Assembly: GCA_964016885.1 (NCBI GenBank)
Contig: OZ024743.1
Coordinates: forward strand, 180,314,759-180,378,758
Direction of reading: 5' to 3'
Origin: Eledone cirrhosa
Taxonomy: Eukaryota; Mollusca; Cephalopoda; Octopoda; Eledonidae
DNA: 64,000 nucleotides
The notes beneath the pieces were generated by a model. It had not been told where the DNA came from. It saw nothing but the letters and a program-made list of their open reading frames with translations, and made no database searches. A program made the position numbers and the translations under genes. Shown here piece by piece: positions 32,088 through 43,820 of the stretch (the first letter of the stretch is position 1; each line of letters begins with the position of its first letter).

Positions 32088-32091
<4 letters not shown>

Positions 32092-32130
<39 letters not shown>
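32092..32130. repeat. (TA)n
   Basis: Short TA tract between the LINE target duplication and the MITE. Confidence 0.9.
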
Positions 32131-32131
<1 letters not shown>

Positions 32132-32574
32132 GTATGTATAGTATGTTTGATAATATACTGTATATTTAATTAAAGACATTTTGAAGTAGTCACTATGTCA
32201 GTTACTTAATTCCCGGCAAAGGCAAATGGGAGTAATCGACAGTCCTGTTTCAAGCACGTTAGTGGTTATCAAGACTACTTACCCCTCCGCTTCTGTCGAG
32301 AGTTATATAAGATGGATTCTTATAGAATTTCAGTAATGTTTAAGAGCTGATTAGACAGAGTGGTTGCCGATCCAACAAAAATCTTGGCAGAAGCGAAGGG
32401 GTAAATAGTTTTGATAACTGATAACGAGCGAGAAACAAGACTGTTGATTACATCCCTTTGCTTTTGCCGAGAATAAGTAAGTGACATAATCACTACTTTA
32501 AAATTGATAGCGAATGGTCTTCAAAATGGTTTTAAATAAATATACAGTATATTATCAAATATACTATACATACA
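32131..32574. mobile_element. MITE-like snap-back element, second family member
   Basis: Arms 32131-32295 and 32388-32574 pair, starting 'tgtatgtatagtatgtttga'. Inner parts match as 'cccctccgcttctg' against 'cagaagcgaagggg'. Its outer arms share 'agaccat(a/t)cgctat'-type and 'tactttaaa' strings with 3313-3698 and it carries the same 'cgctatttcagagcac' tag at 32588. Confidence 0.75.
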
Positions 32575-32611
32575 TTCTTATATACATCGCTATTTCAGAG
32601 CACGAATACTA

Positions 32612-32635
32612 ATACACACACACGCGCGTGCGCAC

Positions 32636-32676
<41 letters not shown>

Positions 32677-32685
32677 CACACGCAC

Positions 32686-32750
<65 letters not shown>

Positions 32751-32755
32751 ATAAG
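32612..32755. repeat. (CACG)n/(GCAC)n, (CA)n and (TA)n
   Basis: A compound microsatellite; the CpG-containing part at 32622-32675 is unusual in this AT-rich DNA. Confidence 0.95.
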
Positions 32756-33065
32756 GTTATTTAATAAGGTTACGTTTTCGAGACAATTTATTTATCTATA
32801 TATATAAAACTGTGGTTGTCTGTCTGTCTATCGATTTTTGGCACACATCTCCTCTTAGAATCTCTCACGGAATTGCACCGAAATTGCTATACTTGTACAT
32901 TGAGCCCTAGCGAAGACATCGGAAATAAAATAATTTCAAATTGACCCACCCTATGTGACGAAATCGAATATAATGTATCGATTTTTGAGCGTAAGTGATC
33001 AGTTATTTCCCTTTGTTCTGTTTACATTGAGCGTCTTACGTAAAAAATTACGCTGGCTTTCTCAG

Positions 33066-33288
33066 TCTTTGTTAATAAATAACCAGTGCAGTTTTTATCC
33101 CCAGCATCCTCTTTTGTTATAACATTCGGGTTATCGTTATGTTTTCTTAACTTCATAAGGCATATTGTTGGTTGAGGGAATATTAATCAAAAACACCACA
33201 TGCAAGTCTGCACAGTAGACACTACAGTTTTTAAGCCAAAAAAGAAACTTAACATTGTAACTTTAACACAGCTACTGAGCGACCCCGT
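33066..33288 (+). repeat. Helitron internal duplication, copy 1
   Basis: Nearly identical to 33537-33758. Copy 1 stops at 'gagcgaccccg' and enters 'ttttgcttca', whereas copy 2 continues into the true 3' terminus. Confidence 0.9.
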
Positions 33289-33386
33289 TTTGCTTCATTT
33301 CCATTTAAAAGCATTTTAAAACAATATTTTTACTTGAAAACAAGTCTATTTAAAGACTACGTAAAACAAGCAAATATTTCGTCGTT

Positions 33387-33478
33387 AGGCGTGCAGACAG
33401 ACAGTCGTGCAGAGAGGTGATATAGGCGTGCAGACAGACAGTCGTGCAGAGAGGTGATATAGGCGTGCAGACAGACAT
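33387..33478 (+). repeat. 37-bp tandem units in the Helitron
   Basis: Two full units (33387-33423, 33424-33460) and a partial third, each starting 'aggcgtgcagacagacagtc'. Confidence 0.9.
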
Positions 33479-33867
33479 AACTGATAATTTGGTTACGCTA
33501 ATGTTTTTCTCTGCGTTGCAGTGTTTACATTTTCGATCTTTGTTAATAAATAACCAGTGCAGTTTCTATCCCCAGCATCCTCTTTTGTTATAACATTCGG
33601 GTTATCGTTATGTTTTCTTAACTTCATAAGGCATATTGTTGGTTGAGGGAATATTAATCAAAAACACCACATGCAAGTCTGCACAGTAGACACTACAGTT
33701 TTTAAGCCAAGAAAGAAACTTAACATTGTAACTTTAACACAGCTACTGAGCGACCCCGAGCAACGCCGGGCTTTACTGCTAGTTAACGATAAAGATACAG
33801 AAAAAATGACGTTTTCATAGTAAACATCTCAATGGGAGAAATTTTTCTGGCTTATAAGTATTAGAGA

Positions 33868-34271
33868 TTAATTAACCTTTAATTAATATTAAACTGCTCC
33901 TTAATTTGTCGAGCCGTACCAGGCGGTTTTTAGCTCCTATTTCTAGCGACATTATAAGCCTATCAAGTAATCCTAATATACACCATGCTGCCTCGGCAAA
34001 TGAAGCAGTATGTATTATATCTTGTTCAATTTCTCTTAGCTCTTGAAGAGTATGGCGTATTCTTCAATTATTGGTGGTTCTAATAAGAATTCTTGCCCAT
34101 ACTAAAGCATGGTAGGGAGATCTATATATAAGCGACTTTAGCTAGAATACTTCTTTTGTCTATCTTGTTTGTAATCTCATAATTAGAGTTTATTCTCACT
34201 TGCTTCTTTGAGAGCTTCTCTCATTGAGTTGTTTAAGTATCCGAAACTAATTAACCTTTAATTAATATATA
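33868..34271. repeat. ~360-bp segment between 21-bp direct repeats
   Basis: 'taattaacctttaattaata' with one more t occurs at about 33871-33891 and 34250-34270. It could be a target duplication around an inserted element (33892-34249), or terminal repeats of one. The interior contains no ORF of note and a TATA-like 'gatctatatataagc' at 34120-34135. Class unknown. Confidence 0.5.
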
Positions 34272-34382
34272 TATATATATATTAAATGTATTATGATTTT
34301 TAGTGAAGCTTCTTACTCTAGACTTTCGGCTTTTTGTCACTTTAGAGTAACAAGAATCGGTATTTAGTCTTTTAGCCTTAAT
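34272..34382. other. AT-rich, no gene
   Basis: Nothing recognised. Confidence 0.5.
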
Positions 34383-34447
34383 ATACTGAATATTAAACTC
34401 GACTTCGGTATTGAGTACTCTCTTCTCTCAGCTGTCAACCAAATACA
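34383..34447 (+). repeat. Short dispersed repeat shared with 17.35 kb
   Basis: 'cttcggtattgagtactct' and 'tcagctgtcaaccaaa' match 17345-17400 in inverted orientation. Confidence 0.6.
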
Positions 34448-34466
34448 TATATGGTATATATATATT

Positions 34467-34548
<82 letters not shown>

Positions 34549-34930
34549 TGTGTACGTGTGTCTGTAAGAGTTTGTGTACGCGTGTATATTGATGGATACA
34601 TAGATAAATATATAGAAAAATGTATATATCTATATATGGAAAATATGACGAGAAAATGTGACATAACCTGTGAGGGAATTTCAGTTTGACTCTCGTAGAT
34701 ATTCAATAGAATACATTTAAATCTGAAGGAATGAGAAGCAGATTTAGTGCCGAGGTCTATAATATAGACATTGATGGAATCCCGTAGGCAGTTCTGCCAG
34801 AGTTTTAGGACAAGCACACACACACACAAACATATATATGTATATATTTATATGTGTGTGTGTGTGTGTTTGTGTGTCTGTGTGTGTGAGGTTGTGTGCG
34901 TGTTCATTTATATATATATACACCCATATA
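34448..34930. repeat. TA/TG microsatellites and unassigned DNA
   Basis: (TA)n and (TG)n at 34458-34560, 34828-34890 and 34910-34940. The long Tyr/Ile/Val/Cys-rich frames are artefacts. Confidence 0.85.
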
Positions 34931-35330
<400 letters not shown>

Positions 35331-35339
35331 AATTTGTTT

Positions 35340-35535
35340 TAAAAGATTTTTCATCTGAAATCGTGTGTTGAAACAAATATTGTTATATTTGGGGAGGGTC
35401 ATATTGTAATAATATTGCCAGAAATAATAATAGAACACACTCACTGTTTGGTTGGTTTTAGCTTCTGTATCTTTTATATCTCCATAGTTGGCAATCAATG
35501 TTTATCATTGTTTGATTGACGGTTAAAAATACAGA
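35340..35535 (-). repeat. PLE-terminal block, inverted
   Basis: On the minus strand it matches 3075-3241 plus 2960-3001: 'ctgtatttttaaccgt', 'ggcaatattattac', 'cctccccaaatataacaata' and 'tttcaacacacgatttcaga'. Confidence 0.65.
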
Positions 35536-35726
35536 TATAAATATATAAAATGCTCGGATCTATTCATTGGAATCTTTGAGCTTATTCTGCAGTGGATATG
35601 GTGCATGTCTCTCAGACATGACAACCCTTAATTTAATTTTGGATATATAAACATATATATATATTTATAATTGTATATAGGAGAAAAATATACCAATACT
35701 GTGTGGTGTCTTTTACTAAAAGGGCA
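35536..35726. other. Unassigned; small hairpin
   Basis: 'catgtctctcagacatg' at 35604-35620 is a perfect 7-bp stem with a 3-nt loop. The rest has no recognised feature. Confidence 0.4.
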
Positions 35727-35942
35727 AAAAACGGTTCAGTACTATATGAAAATACTAGACATGACGGTAATGTAGACAACATAGAAATTAAAATAATATC
35801 TAAGCATTAAAATGACTCTACAGGTAGGCAAATCAGAGAAACGACTGAGAAAGAACTAAGAAAACCAAAGTTGAACAGAAGAAACGAATGGAATAACAAC
35901 AAACATACCCAAACATACAATACTGACCTAAGGGAAATATAA
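35727..35942 (+). pseudogene. PLE C-terminal tail fragment
   Basis: 72 codons: 'KNGSVLYENTRHDGNVDNIE' then a stop (TAA near 35808), then 'TGRQIRETTEKELRKPKL' and 'NRRNEWNNNKH' to a stop at 35940-35942. It parallels the end of the PLE at 2390-2572 ('SSVLYQHAKIEH...', 'RQITEAINIKELQPKLNRKYEW'). A 5'-truncated 3' end of the same element family. Confidence 0.8.
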
Positions 35943-36195
35943 ATAAATAAATGAATAAATAAATATATACACAATAACAACACACATAAACACACACTAG
36001 TAAACACAGATTGAATACAAAAACACATACACTCAAACACGAACACACACGCAAACGCATGCGCAAGCAGAAACAGAGACAAGAATAAATAAATAAATAA
36101 ATAAAATAAAAATGGCGTAGCCATTACAATACAACGGGAGGAAACATAATAGTACCACCGATGATGTCACAGATGTGTAACGAAAGAACTTTGAT

Positions 36196-36210
<15 letters not shown>
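35943..36210 (+). other. PLE 3' non-coding region, second copy
   Basis: CA-rich and A-rich sequence parallel to 2573-2825, including 'gatgtcacagatgtgtaacg' close to 'gaggtcacagaatgtgtgacg'. A (AAAT)n run lies at 36087-36107. Confidence 0.6.
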
Positions 36211-36265
<55 letters not shown>

Positions 36266-36344
36266 TATCTGTATTTTTAACCGTTGGTCAATCAATGATA
36301 AACATTGATTATAACAATAACTATATATATATATATATATAAAA

Positions 36345-36401
<57 letters not shown>

Positions 36402-36465
36402 TGTGTATGTATGTGTGTGTCTGTGTGTATTATGTATGTATGTATATAAGCGTGGTGTGTGTGTG
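36200..36465. repeat. TA and TG microsatellites
   Basis: (TA)n 36203-36229, (TG)n 36231-36265, then a PLE-terminal scrap at 36267-36300, (TA)n 36321-36352 and (TG)n 36353-36430. Confidence 0.9.
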
Positions 36466-36926
36466 TCAAATAGGAATTTAATGAAAGGTTTTATAGTACA
36501 AAATACATTTAAACTCTATTGTTTTTATTTTAATATAATTAATACGAGATTCACAATTGTTTTTGTTTTGGTATTCCATGATGAATAAAATGAGAAAAAA
36601 TGTTTAAAGTTAGAAGAATAAAGAAAACATTTCCTAGTAAAAACACTTGAACGAAATTCAAAGGTTTGATAAATGTCATGACATATCAATAAATTTTTAA
36701 ATTATCGATAAACTTAGAACCAATAATGCATGACTAAAACACATAAATTCTGTAAAATATAATACCAATAAAATATAGTAATAAAGACAAGTCTTTACAT
36801 GTGTTGATGTGCGATGTAAAGCGGAAAGTTTTGTCTCAGATTCACACTATCTCTTCAAAATGTCCTATCAATGAAAGAGCTGGCCATTTTTTCTTTCTAT
36901 ACACTTAATTCTGTTTATATGGGTAT
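36466..36926. other. AT-rich left flank of the satellite array
   Basis: About 460 bp with no gene or recognised repeat; the only non-repetitive anchor next to the array in this window. Confidence 0.6.
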
Positions 36927-38224
36927 TATACAGCTAGTTCTGTATATACAGCGAGTTCTGTCTATACAGCTAGTTCTGTCAATACGGCTAGTTCTGTCTG
37001 TATGGCTAGTTCTGTCTATGGAGCTAGGTCTGTCTGTATGGCTAGTTCTGTGAATACAGTTCGTTCTGTCTATACAGCTAGTTCTGTCTATACAGCTAGT
37101 TCTGTCTATACGACTAGTTCTGTCTCTACAGCTAGTTCTGTCTATACAGCTAGTTCTGTCTATACAGCTAGTTCTGTCTATACAGCTAGTTCTGTCTCTA
37201 CAGTTAGTTCTATCTATACAGCTAGTTCTGTCTATACAGTTAGTTCTGTCTATGTAGCTAGTTCTGTCTATACGACTAGTTCTGTCTATACAGCTAGTTC
37301 TGTCTATACAGCTAGTTCTGTCTATACAGCTAGTTCTGTCTATACAGCTAGTTCTGTCTATACAGCTAGTTCTATCTATACAGCTAGTTCTATCTATACA
37401 GCTAGTTCTGTCTATACAGCTAGTTCTGTCTATACAGCTAGTTCTGTCTATATGGCTAGTTCTGTCTATACAGCTAGTTCTGTCTGTACAACTAGTTCTG
37501 TCTATACAGCTAGTTCTGTCTATACAGCTAGTTCTGTCTATACAGCTAGTTCTGTCTATACAGCTAGTTCTGTCTATACAGCTAGTTCTGTCTATACAAC
37601 TAGTTCTGTCCATACAGCTAGTTCTGTCTATACAGTTAGTTCTGTCTATGTAGCTAGTTCTATCTATACAGCTAGTTCTATCTATACAGCTAGTTCTATC
37701 TATACAGCTAGTTCTGTCTATACAGCTAGTTCTGTCTATACGACTAGTTCTGTCTATACAGCTAGTTCTGTCTATACGACTAGTTCTGTCTATACAGATA
37801 GTTCTGTCTATACAGCTAGTTCTGTCTATACAGCTAATTCTATCTATACAGCTAGTTCTGTCTATACAGCTAGTTCTGTCTATACAGCTAGTTCTGTCTA
37901 TACAGCTAGTTCTGTCTATACAGCTAGTTCTGTCTATACAGCTAGTTCTGTCTATACAGCTAGTTCTGTCTATACAGCTAGTTCTGTCTATACAGATAGT
38001 TATGACTATACAGCTAGTTCTGTCTATACAGCTAGTTCTGTCTATACAGCTAGTTCTGTCTATACAGCTAGTTCTATCTATACAGCTAGTTCTGTCTATA
38101 CAGCTAGTTCTGTCTATACAGCTAGTTCTGTCTATACAGCTAGTTCTGTCTATACAGCTAGTTCTGTCTATACAGCTAGTTCTGTCTATACAGCTAGTTC
38201 TGTCTATACAGCTAGTTCTGTCTA

Positions 38225-41040
38225 TACGACTAGTTCTGTCTATACAGCTAGTTCTGTCTATACAGCTAGTTCTGTCTATACAGCTAGTTCTATCTATACA
38301 GCTAGTTCTGTCTATACAGCTAGTTCTGTCTATACAGCTAGTTCTGTCTATACAGCTAGTTCTGTCTATACAGCTAGTTCTGTCTATACAGCTAGTTCTG
38401 TCTATACAGCTAGTTCTGTCTATACAGCTAGTTCTGTCTATGGAGCTAGTTCTGTCTATACAGCTAGTTCTGTCTATACAGCTAGTTCTGTCTATACAGC
38501 TAGTTCTGTCTATACAGCTAGTTCTGTCTATACGACTAGTTCTGTCTATACAGCTAGTTCTGTCTATACAGCTAGTTCTGTCTATACGACTAGTTCTGTC
38601 TGTATGGCTAGTTCTGTCTATACAGCTAGTTCTGTCTATACAGCTAGTTCTGTCTATACAGCTAGTTCTGTCTATACAGCTAGTTCTGTCTATACGACTA
38701 GTTCTGTCTATACAGCTAGTTCTGTCTATACAGCTAGTTCTGTCTATACAGCTAGTTCTGTCTATACAGCTAGTTCTGTCTATACGACTAGTTCTGTCTA
38801 TACAGCTAGTTCTGTCTATACGACTAGTTCTGTCTATACAGCTAGTTCTATCTATACAGCTAGTTCTGTCTATACAGCTAGTTCTGTCTATACAGCTAGT
38901 TCTGTCTATACAGCTAGTTCTGTCTATACGACTAGTTCTGTCTATACAGCTAGTTCTGTCTATACAGCTAGTTCTGTCTATACAGCTAGTTCTGTCTATA
39001 CAGCTAGTTCTGTCTATACGACTAGTTCTGTCTATACAGCTAGTTCTGTCTATACGACTAGTTCTGTCTATACAGCTAGTTCTATCTATACAGCTAGTTC
39101 TGTCTATACAGCTAGTTCTGTCTATACAGCTAGTTCTGTCTATACAGCTAGTTCTGTCTATACGACTAGTTCTGTCTATACAGCTAGTTCTGTCTATACG
39201 ACTAGTTCTGTCTATACAGCTAGTTCTATCTATACAGCTAGTTCTGTCTATACAGCTAGTTCTGTCTCTACAGCTAGTTCTGTCTATACGACTAGTTCTG
39301 TCTATACAGCTAGTTCTGTCTATACAGCTAGTTCTGTCTATACAGCTAGTTCTGTCTATACAGCTAGTTCTGTCTATACGACTAGTTCTGTCTATACAGC
39401 TAGTTCTGTCTATACGACTAGTTCTGTCTATACAGCTAGTTCTATCTATACAGCTAGTTCTGTCTATACAGCTAGTTCTATCTATACAGCTAGTTCTATC
39501 TATACAGCTAGTTCTGTCTATACAGCTAGTTCTGTCTATACGACTAGTTCTGTCTATACAGCTAGTTCTGTCTATACGACTAGTTCTGTCTATACAGCTA
39601 GTTCTGTCTATACGACTAGTTCTGTCTCTACAGCTAGTTCTGTCTATACAGCTAGTTCTGTCTATACAGCTAGTTCTGTCTATACAGCTAGTTCTATCTA
39701 TACAGCTAGTTCTGTCTATACAGCTAGTTCTGTCTATACAGCTAGTTCTGTCTATACGACTAGTTCTGTCTCTACAGCTAGTTCTGTCTCTACAGCTAGT
39801 TCTGTCTATACAGCTAGTTCTGTCTATACAGCTAGTTCTGTCTATACAGCTAGTTCTATCTATACAGCTAGTTCTGTCTATACAGCTAGTTCTGTCTGTA
39901 TGGCTAGTTCTGTCTATACAGCTAGTTCTGTCTATACAGCTAGTTCTGTCTATACAGCTAGTTCTGTCTATACAGCTAGTTCTGTCTATACAGCTAGTTC
40001 TGTCTATACAGCTAGTTCTGTCTATACGACTAGTTCTGTCTCTACAGCTAGTTCTGTCTATACAGCTAGTTCTGTCTATACAGCTAGTTCTGTCTATACA
40101 GCTAGTTCTGTCTATACAGCTAGTTCTGTCTATACAGCTAGTTCTGTCTATACAGCTAGTTCTGTCTATACAGCTAGTTCTGTCTATACAGCTAGTTCTA
40201 TCTATACAGCTAGTTCTGTCTATACAGCTAGTTCGGTCTATACGACTAGTTCTGTCTATACAGCTAGTTCTGTCTATACAGTTAGTTCTGTCTATACAGC
40301 TAGTTCTGTCTATACAGCTAGTTCTGTCTCTACAGCTAGTTCTGTCTATACAGTTCGTTCTGACTATACAGCTAGTTCTGTCTATACAGCTAGTTCTGTC
40401 TATACAGCTAGTTCTGTCTATACAGTTAGTTCTGTCTATACAGCTAGTTCTATCTATACAGCTAGTTCTATCTATACAGCTAGTTCTGTCTATACAGCTA
40501 GTTCTGTCTATACAGCTAGTTCTATCTATACAGCTAGTTCTGTCTATACAGCTAGTTCTGTCTATACAGCTAGTTCTGTCTATACGACTAGTTCTGTCTA
40601 TACAGCTAGTTCTGTCTATACAGTTAGTTCTGTCTGTACAGCTAGTTCTGTCTATACAGCTAGTTCTGTCTATACAGCTAGTTCTGTCTATACGACTAGT
40701 TCTGTCTATACAGCTAGTTCTGTCTATACAGCTAGTTCTGTCTATACAGCTAGTTCTGTCTCTACAGCTAGTTCTGTCTATACGACTAGTTCTGTCTATA
40801 CAGCTAGTTCTGTCTATACAGCTAGTTCTGTCTATACAGTTAGTTCTGTCTGTATGGCTAGTTCTGTCTATACAGCTAGTTCTGTCTATACAGCTAGTTC
40901 TGTCTATACAGTTAGTTCTGTCTGTATGGCTAGTTCTGTCTATACAGCTAGTTCTGTCTATACAGCTAGTTCTGTCTATACAGCTAGTTCTGTCTATACA
41001 GCTAGTTCTGTCTATACAGCTAGTTCTGTCTATACAGCTA
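38225..41040. repeat. Higher-order block 1, copy 1 (~2.8 kb)
   Basis: Marker variants recur in copy 2: 'tatggagct' at 38439 and 41302, 'tgtatgg' at 38601 and 41464 (both offset 2,863), 'gttcggtcta' at 40231 and 43005, 'cagttcgttctgac' at 40352 and 43126 (both offset 2,774). The 90-bp change in offset is five units missing from copy 2. Confidence 0.85.
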
Positions 41041-43820
41041 GTTCTGTCTATACGACTAGTTCTGTCTATACAGCTAGTTCTGTCTATACAGCTAGTTCTG
41101 TCTATACAGCTAGTTCTGTCTATACAGCTAGTTCTGTCTATACAGCTAGTTCTATCTATACAGCTAGTTCTGTCTATACAGCTAGTTCTGTCTATACAGC
41201 CTAGTTCTGTCTATACAGCTAGTTCTGTCTATACAGCTAGTTCTGTCTATACAGCTAGTTCTGTCTATACAGCTAGTTCTGTCTATACAGCTAGTTCTGT
41301 CTATGGAGCTAGTTCTGTCTATACAGCTAGTTCTGTCTATACAGCTAGTTCTGTCTATACAGCTAGTTCTGTCTATACAGCTAGTTCTGTCTATACGACT
41401 AGTTCTGTCTATACAGCTAGTTCTGTCTATACAGCTAGTTCTGTCTATACGACTAGTTCTGTCTGTATGGCTAGTTTCTGTCTATACAGCTAGTTCTGTC
41501 TATACAGCTAGTTCTGTCTATACAGCTAGTTCTGTCTATACAGCTAGTTCTGTCTATACGACTAGTTCTGTCTATACAGCTAGTTCTGTCTATACAGCTA
41601 GTTCTGTCTATACAGCTAGTTCTGTCTATACAGCTAGTTCTGTCTATACGACTAGTTCTGTCTATACAGCTAGTTCTGTCTATACGACTAGTTCTGTCTA
41701 TACAGCTAGTTCTATCTATACAGCTAGTTCTGTCTATACAGCTAGTTCTGTCTATACAGCTAGTTCTGTCTATACAGCTAGTTCTGTCTATACGACTAGT
41801 TCTGTCTATACAGCTAGTTCTGTCTATACAGCTAGTTCTGTCTATACAGCTAGTTCTGTCTATACAGCTAGTTCTGTCTATACGACTAGTTCTGTCTATA
41901 CAGCTAGTTCTGTCTATACGACTAGTTCTGTCTATACAGCTAGTTCTATCTATACAGCTAGTTCTGTCTATACAGCTAGTTCTGTCTATACAGCTAGTTC
42001 TGTCTATACAGCTAGTTCTGTCTATACGACTAGTTCTGTCTATACAGCTAGTTCTGTCTATACGACTAGTTCTGTCTATACAGCTAGTTCTATCTATACA
42101 GCTAGTTCTGTCTATACAGCTAGTTCTGTCTCTACAGCTAGTTCTGTCTATACGACTAGTTCTGTCTATACAGCTAGTTCTGTCTATACAGCTAGTTCTG
42201 TCTATACAGCTAGTTCTGTCTATACAGCTAGTTCTGTCTATACGACTAGTTCTGTCTATACAGCTAGTTCTGTCTATACGACTAGTTCTGTCTATACAGC
42301 TAGTTCTATCTATACAGCTAGTTCTGTCTATACAGCTAGTTCTATCTATACAGCTAGTTCTATCTATACAGCTAGTTCTGTCTATACAGCTAGTTCTGTC
42401 TATACGACTAGTTCTGTCTATACAGCTAGTTCTGTCTATACGACTAGTTCTGTCTATACAGCTAGTTCTGTCTATACGACTAGTTCTGTCTCTACAGCTA
42501 GTTCTGTCTATACAGCTAGTTCTGTCTATACAGCTAGTTCTGTCTATACAGCTAGTTCTATCTATACAGCTAGTTCTGTCTATACAGCTAGTTCTGTCTA
42601 TACAGCTAGTTCTGTCTATACGACTAGTTCTGTCTCTACAGCTAGTTCTGTCTCTACAGCTAGTTCTGTCTATACAGCTAGTTCTGTCTATACAGCTAGT
42701 TCTGTCTATACAGCTAGTTCTATCTATACAGCTAGTTCTGTCTATACAGCTAGTTCTGTCTATACAGCTAGTTCTGTCTATACAGCTAGTTCTGTCTATA
42801 CGACTAGTTCTGTCTCTACAGCTAGTTCTGTCTATACAGCTAGTTCTGTCTATACAGCTAGTTCTGTCTATACAGCTAGTTCTGTCTATACAGCTAGTTC
42901 TGTCTATACAGCTAGTTCTGTCTATACAGCTAGTTCTGTCTATACAGCTAGTTCTGTCTATACAGCTAGTTCTATCTATACAGCTAGTTCTGTCTATACA
43001 GCTAGTTCGGTCTATACGACTAGTTCTGTCTATACAGCTAGTTCTGTCTATACAGTTAGTTCTGTCTATACAGCTAGTTCTGTCTATACAGCTAGTTCTG
43101 TCTCTACAGCTAGTTCTGTCTATACAGTTCGTTCTGACTATACAGCTAGTTCTGTCTATACAGCTAGTTCTGTCTATACAGCTAGTTCTGTCTATACAGT
43201 TAGTTCTGTCTATACAGCTAGTTCTATCTATACAGCTAGTTCTATCTATACAGCTAGTTCTGTCTATACAGCTAGTTCTGTCTATACAGCTAGTTCTATC
43301 TATACAGCTAGTTCTGTCTATACAGCTAGTTCTGTCTATACAGCTAGTTCTGTCTATACGACTAGTTCTGTCTATACAGCTAGTTCTGTCTATACAGTTA
43401 GTTCTGTCTGTACAGCTAGTTCTGTCTATACAGCTAGTTCTGTCTATACAGCTAGTTCTGTCTATACGACTAGTTCTGTCTATACAGCTAGTTCTGTCTA
43501 TACAGCTAGTTCTGTCTATACAGCTAGTTCTGTCTCTACAGCTAGTTCTGTCTATACGACTAGTTCTGTCTATACAGCTAGTTCTGTCTATACAGCTAGT
43601 TCTGTCTATACAGTTAGTTCTGTCTGTATGGCTAGTTCTGTCTATACAGCTAGTTCTGTCTATACAGCTAGTTCTGTCTATACAGTTAGTTCTGTCTGTA
43701 TGGCTAGTTCTGTCTATACAGCTAGTTCTGTCTATACAGCTAGTTCTGTCTATACAGCTAGTTCTGTCTATACAGCTAGTTCTGTCTATACAGCTAGTTC
43801 TGTCTATACAGCTAGTTCTG
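41041..43820. repeat. Higher-order block 1, copy 2
   Basis: Tandem partner of 38225-41040. It contains the only two single-base phase shifts I noticed in the array: an extra c at about 41201 and an extra t near 41476. Confidence 0.85.

Larger units (their letters stand above)
30572..32091 (-). mobile_element. 5'-inverted non-LTR retrotransposon (twin-priming product)
   Basis: Identical 11-bp flanks 'ggtctaagtat' at 30572-30582 and 32081-32091 define the insertion. Inside, the C-terminal part of the element runs on the minus strand (31146 to 30583) and the RT part on the plus strand (31147 to 32080). In the intact element the RT part would be followed directly by the C-terminal part: the plus part ends in codons for 'EGFLYL' and the minus part begins 'YLGAKIG', sharing 7 nt 'tatttgg'. 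This is the arrangement expected when a second priming event copies the 5' part in inverted orientation. Confidence 0.92.
32795..33783 (+). mobile_element. Non-autonomous Helitron
   Basis: 5' end 'tctatatatataaaactgtg' starting TC after an A (32794). The 3' end is 'gctagt' at 33778-33783 followed by T, preceded by the hairpin 'cccgagcaacgccggg' (33755-33770). Insertion between A and T, a TC start, a CTAG(T) end and a GC-rich 3' hairpin are Helitron hallmarks. No Rep/helicase ORF is present. Inside are a 222-bp direct duplication (33066-33288 and 33537-33758) and 37-bp tandem units. Confidence 0.88.
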
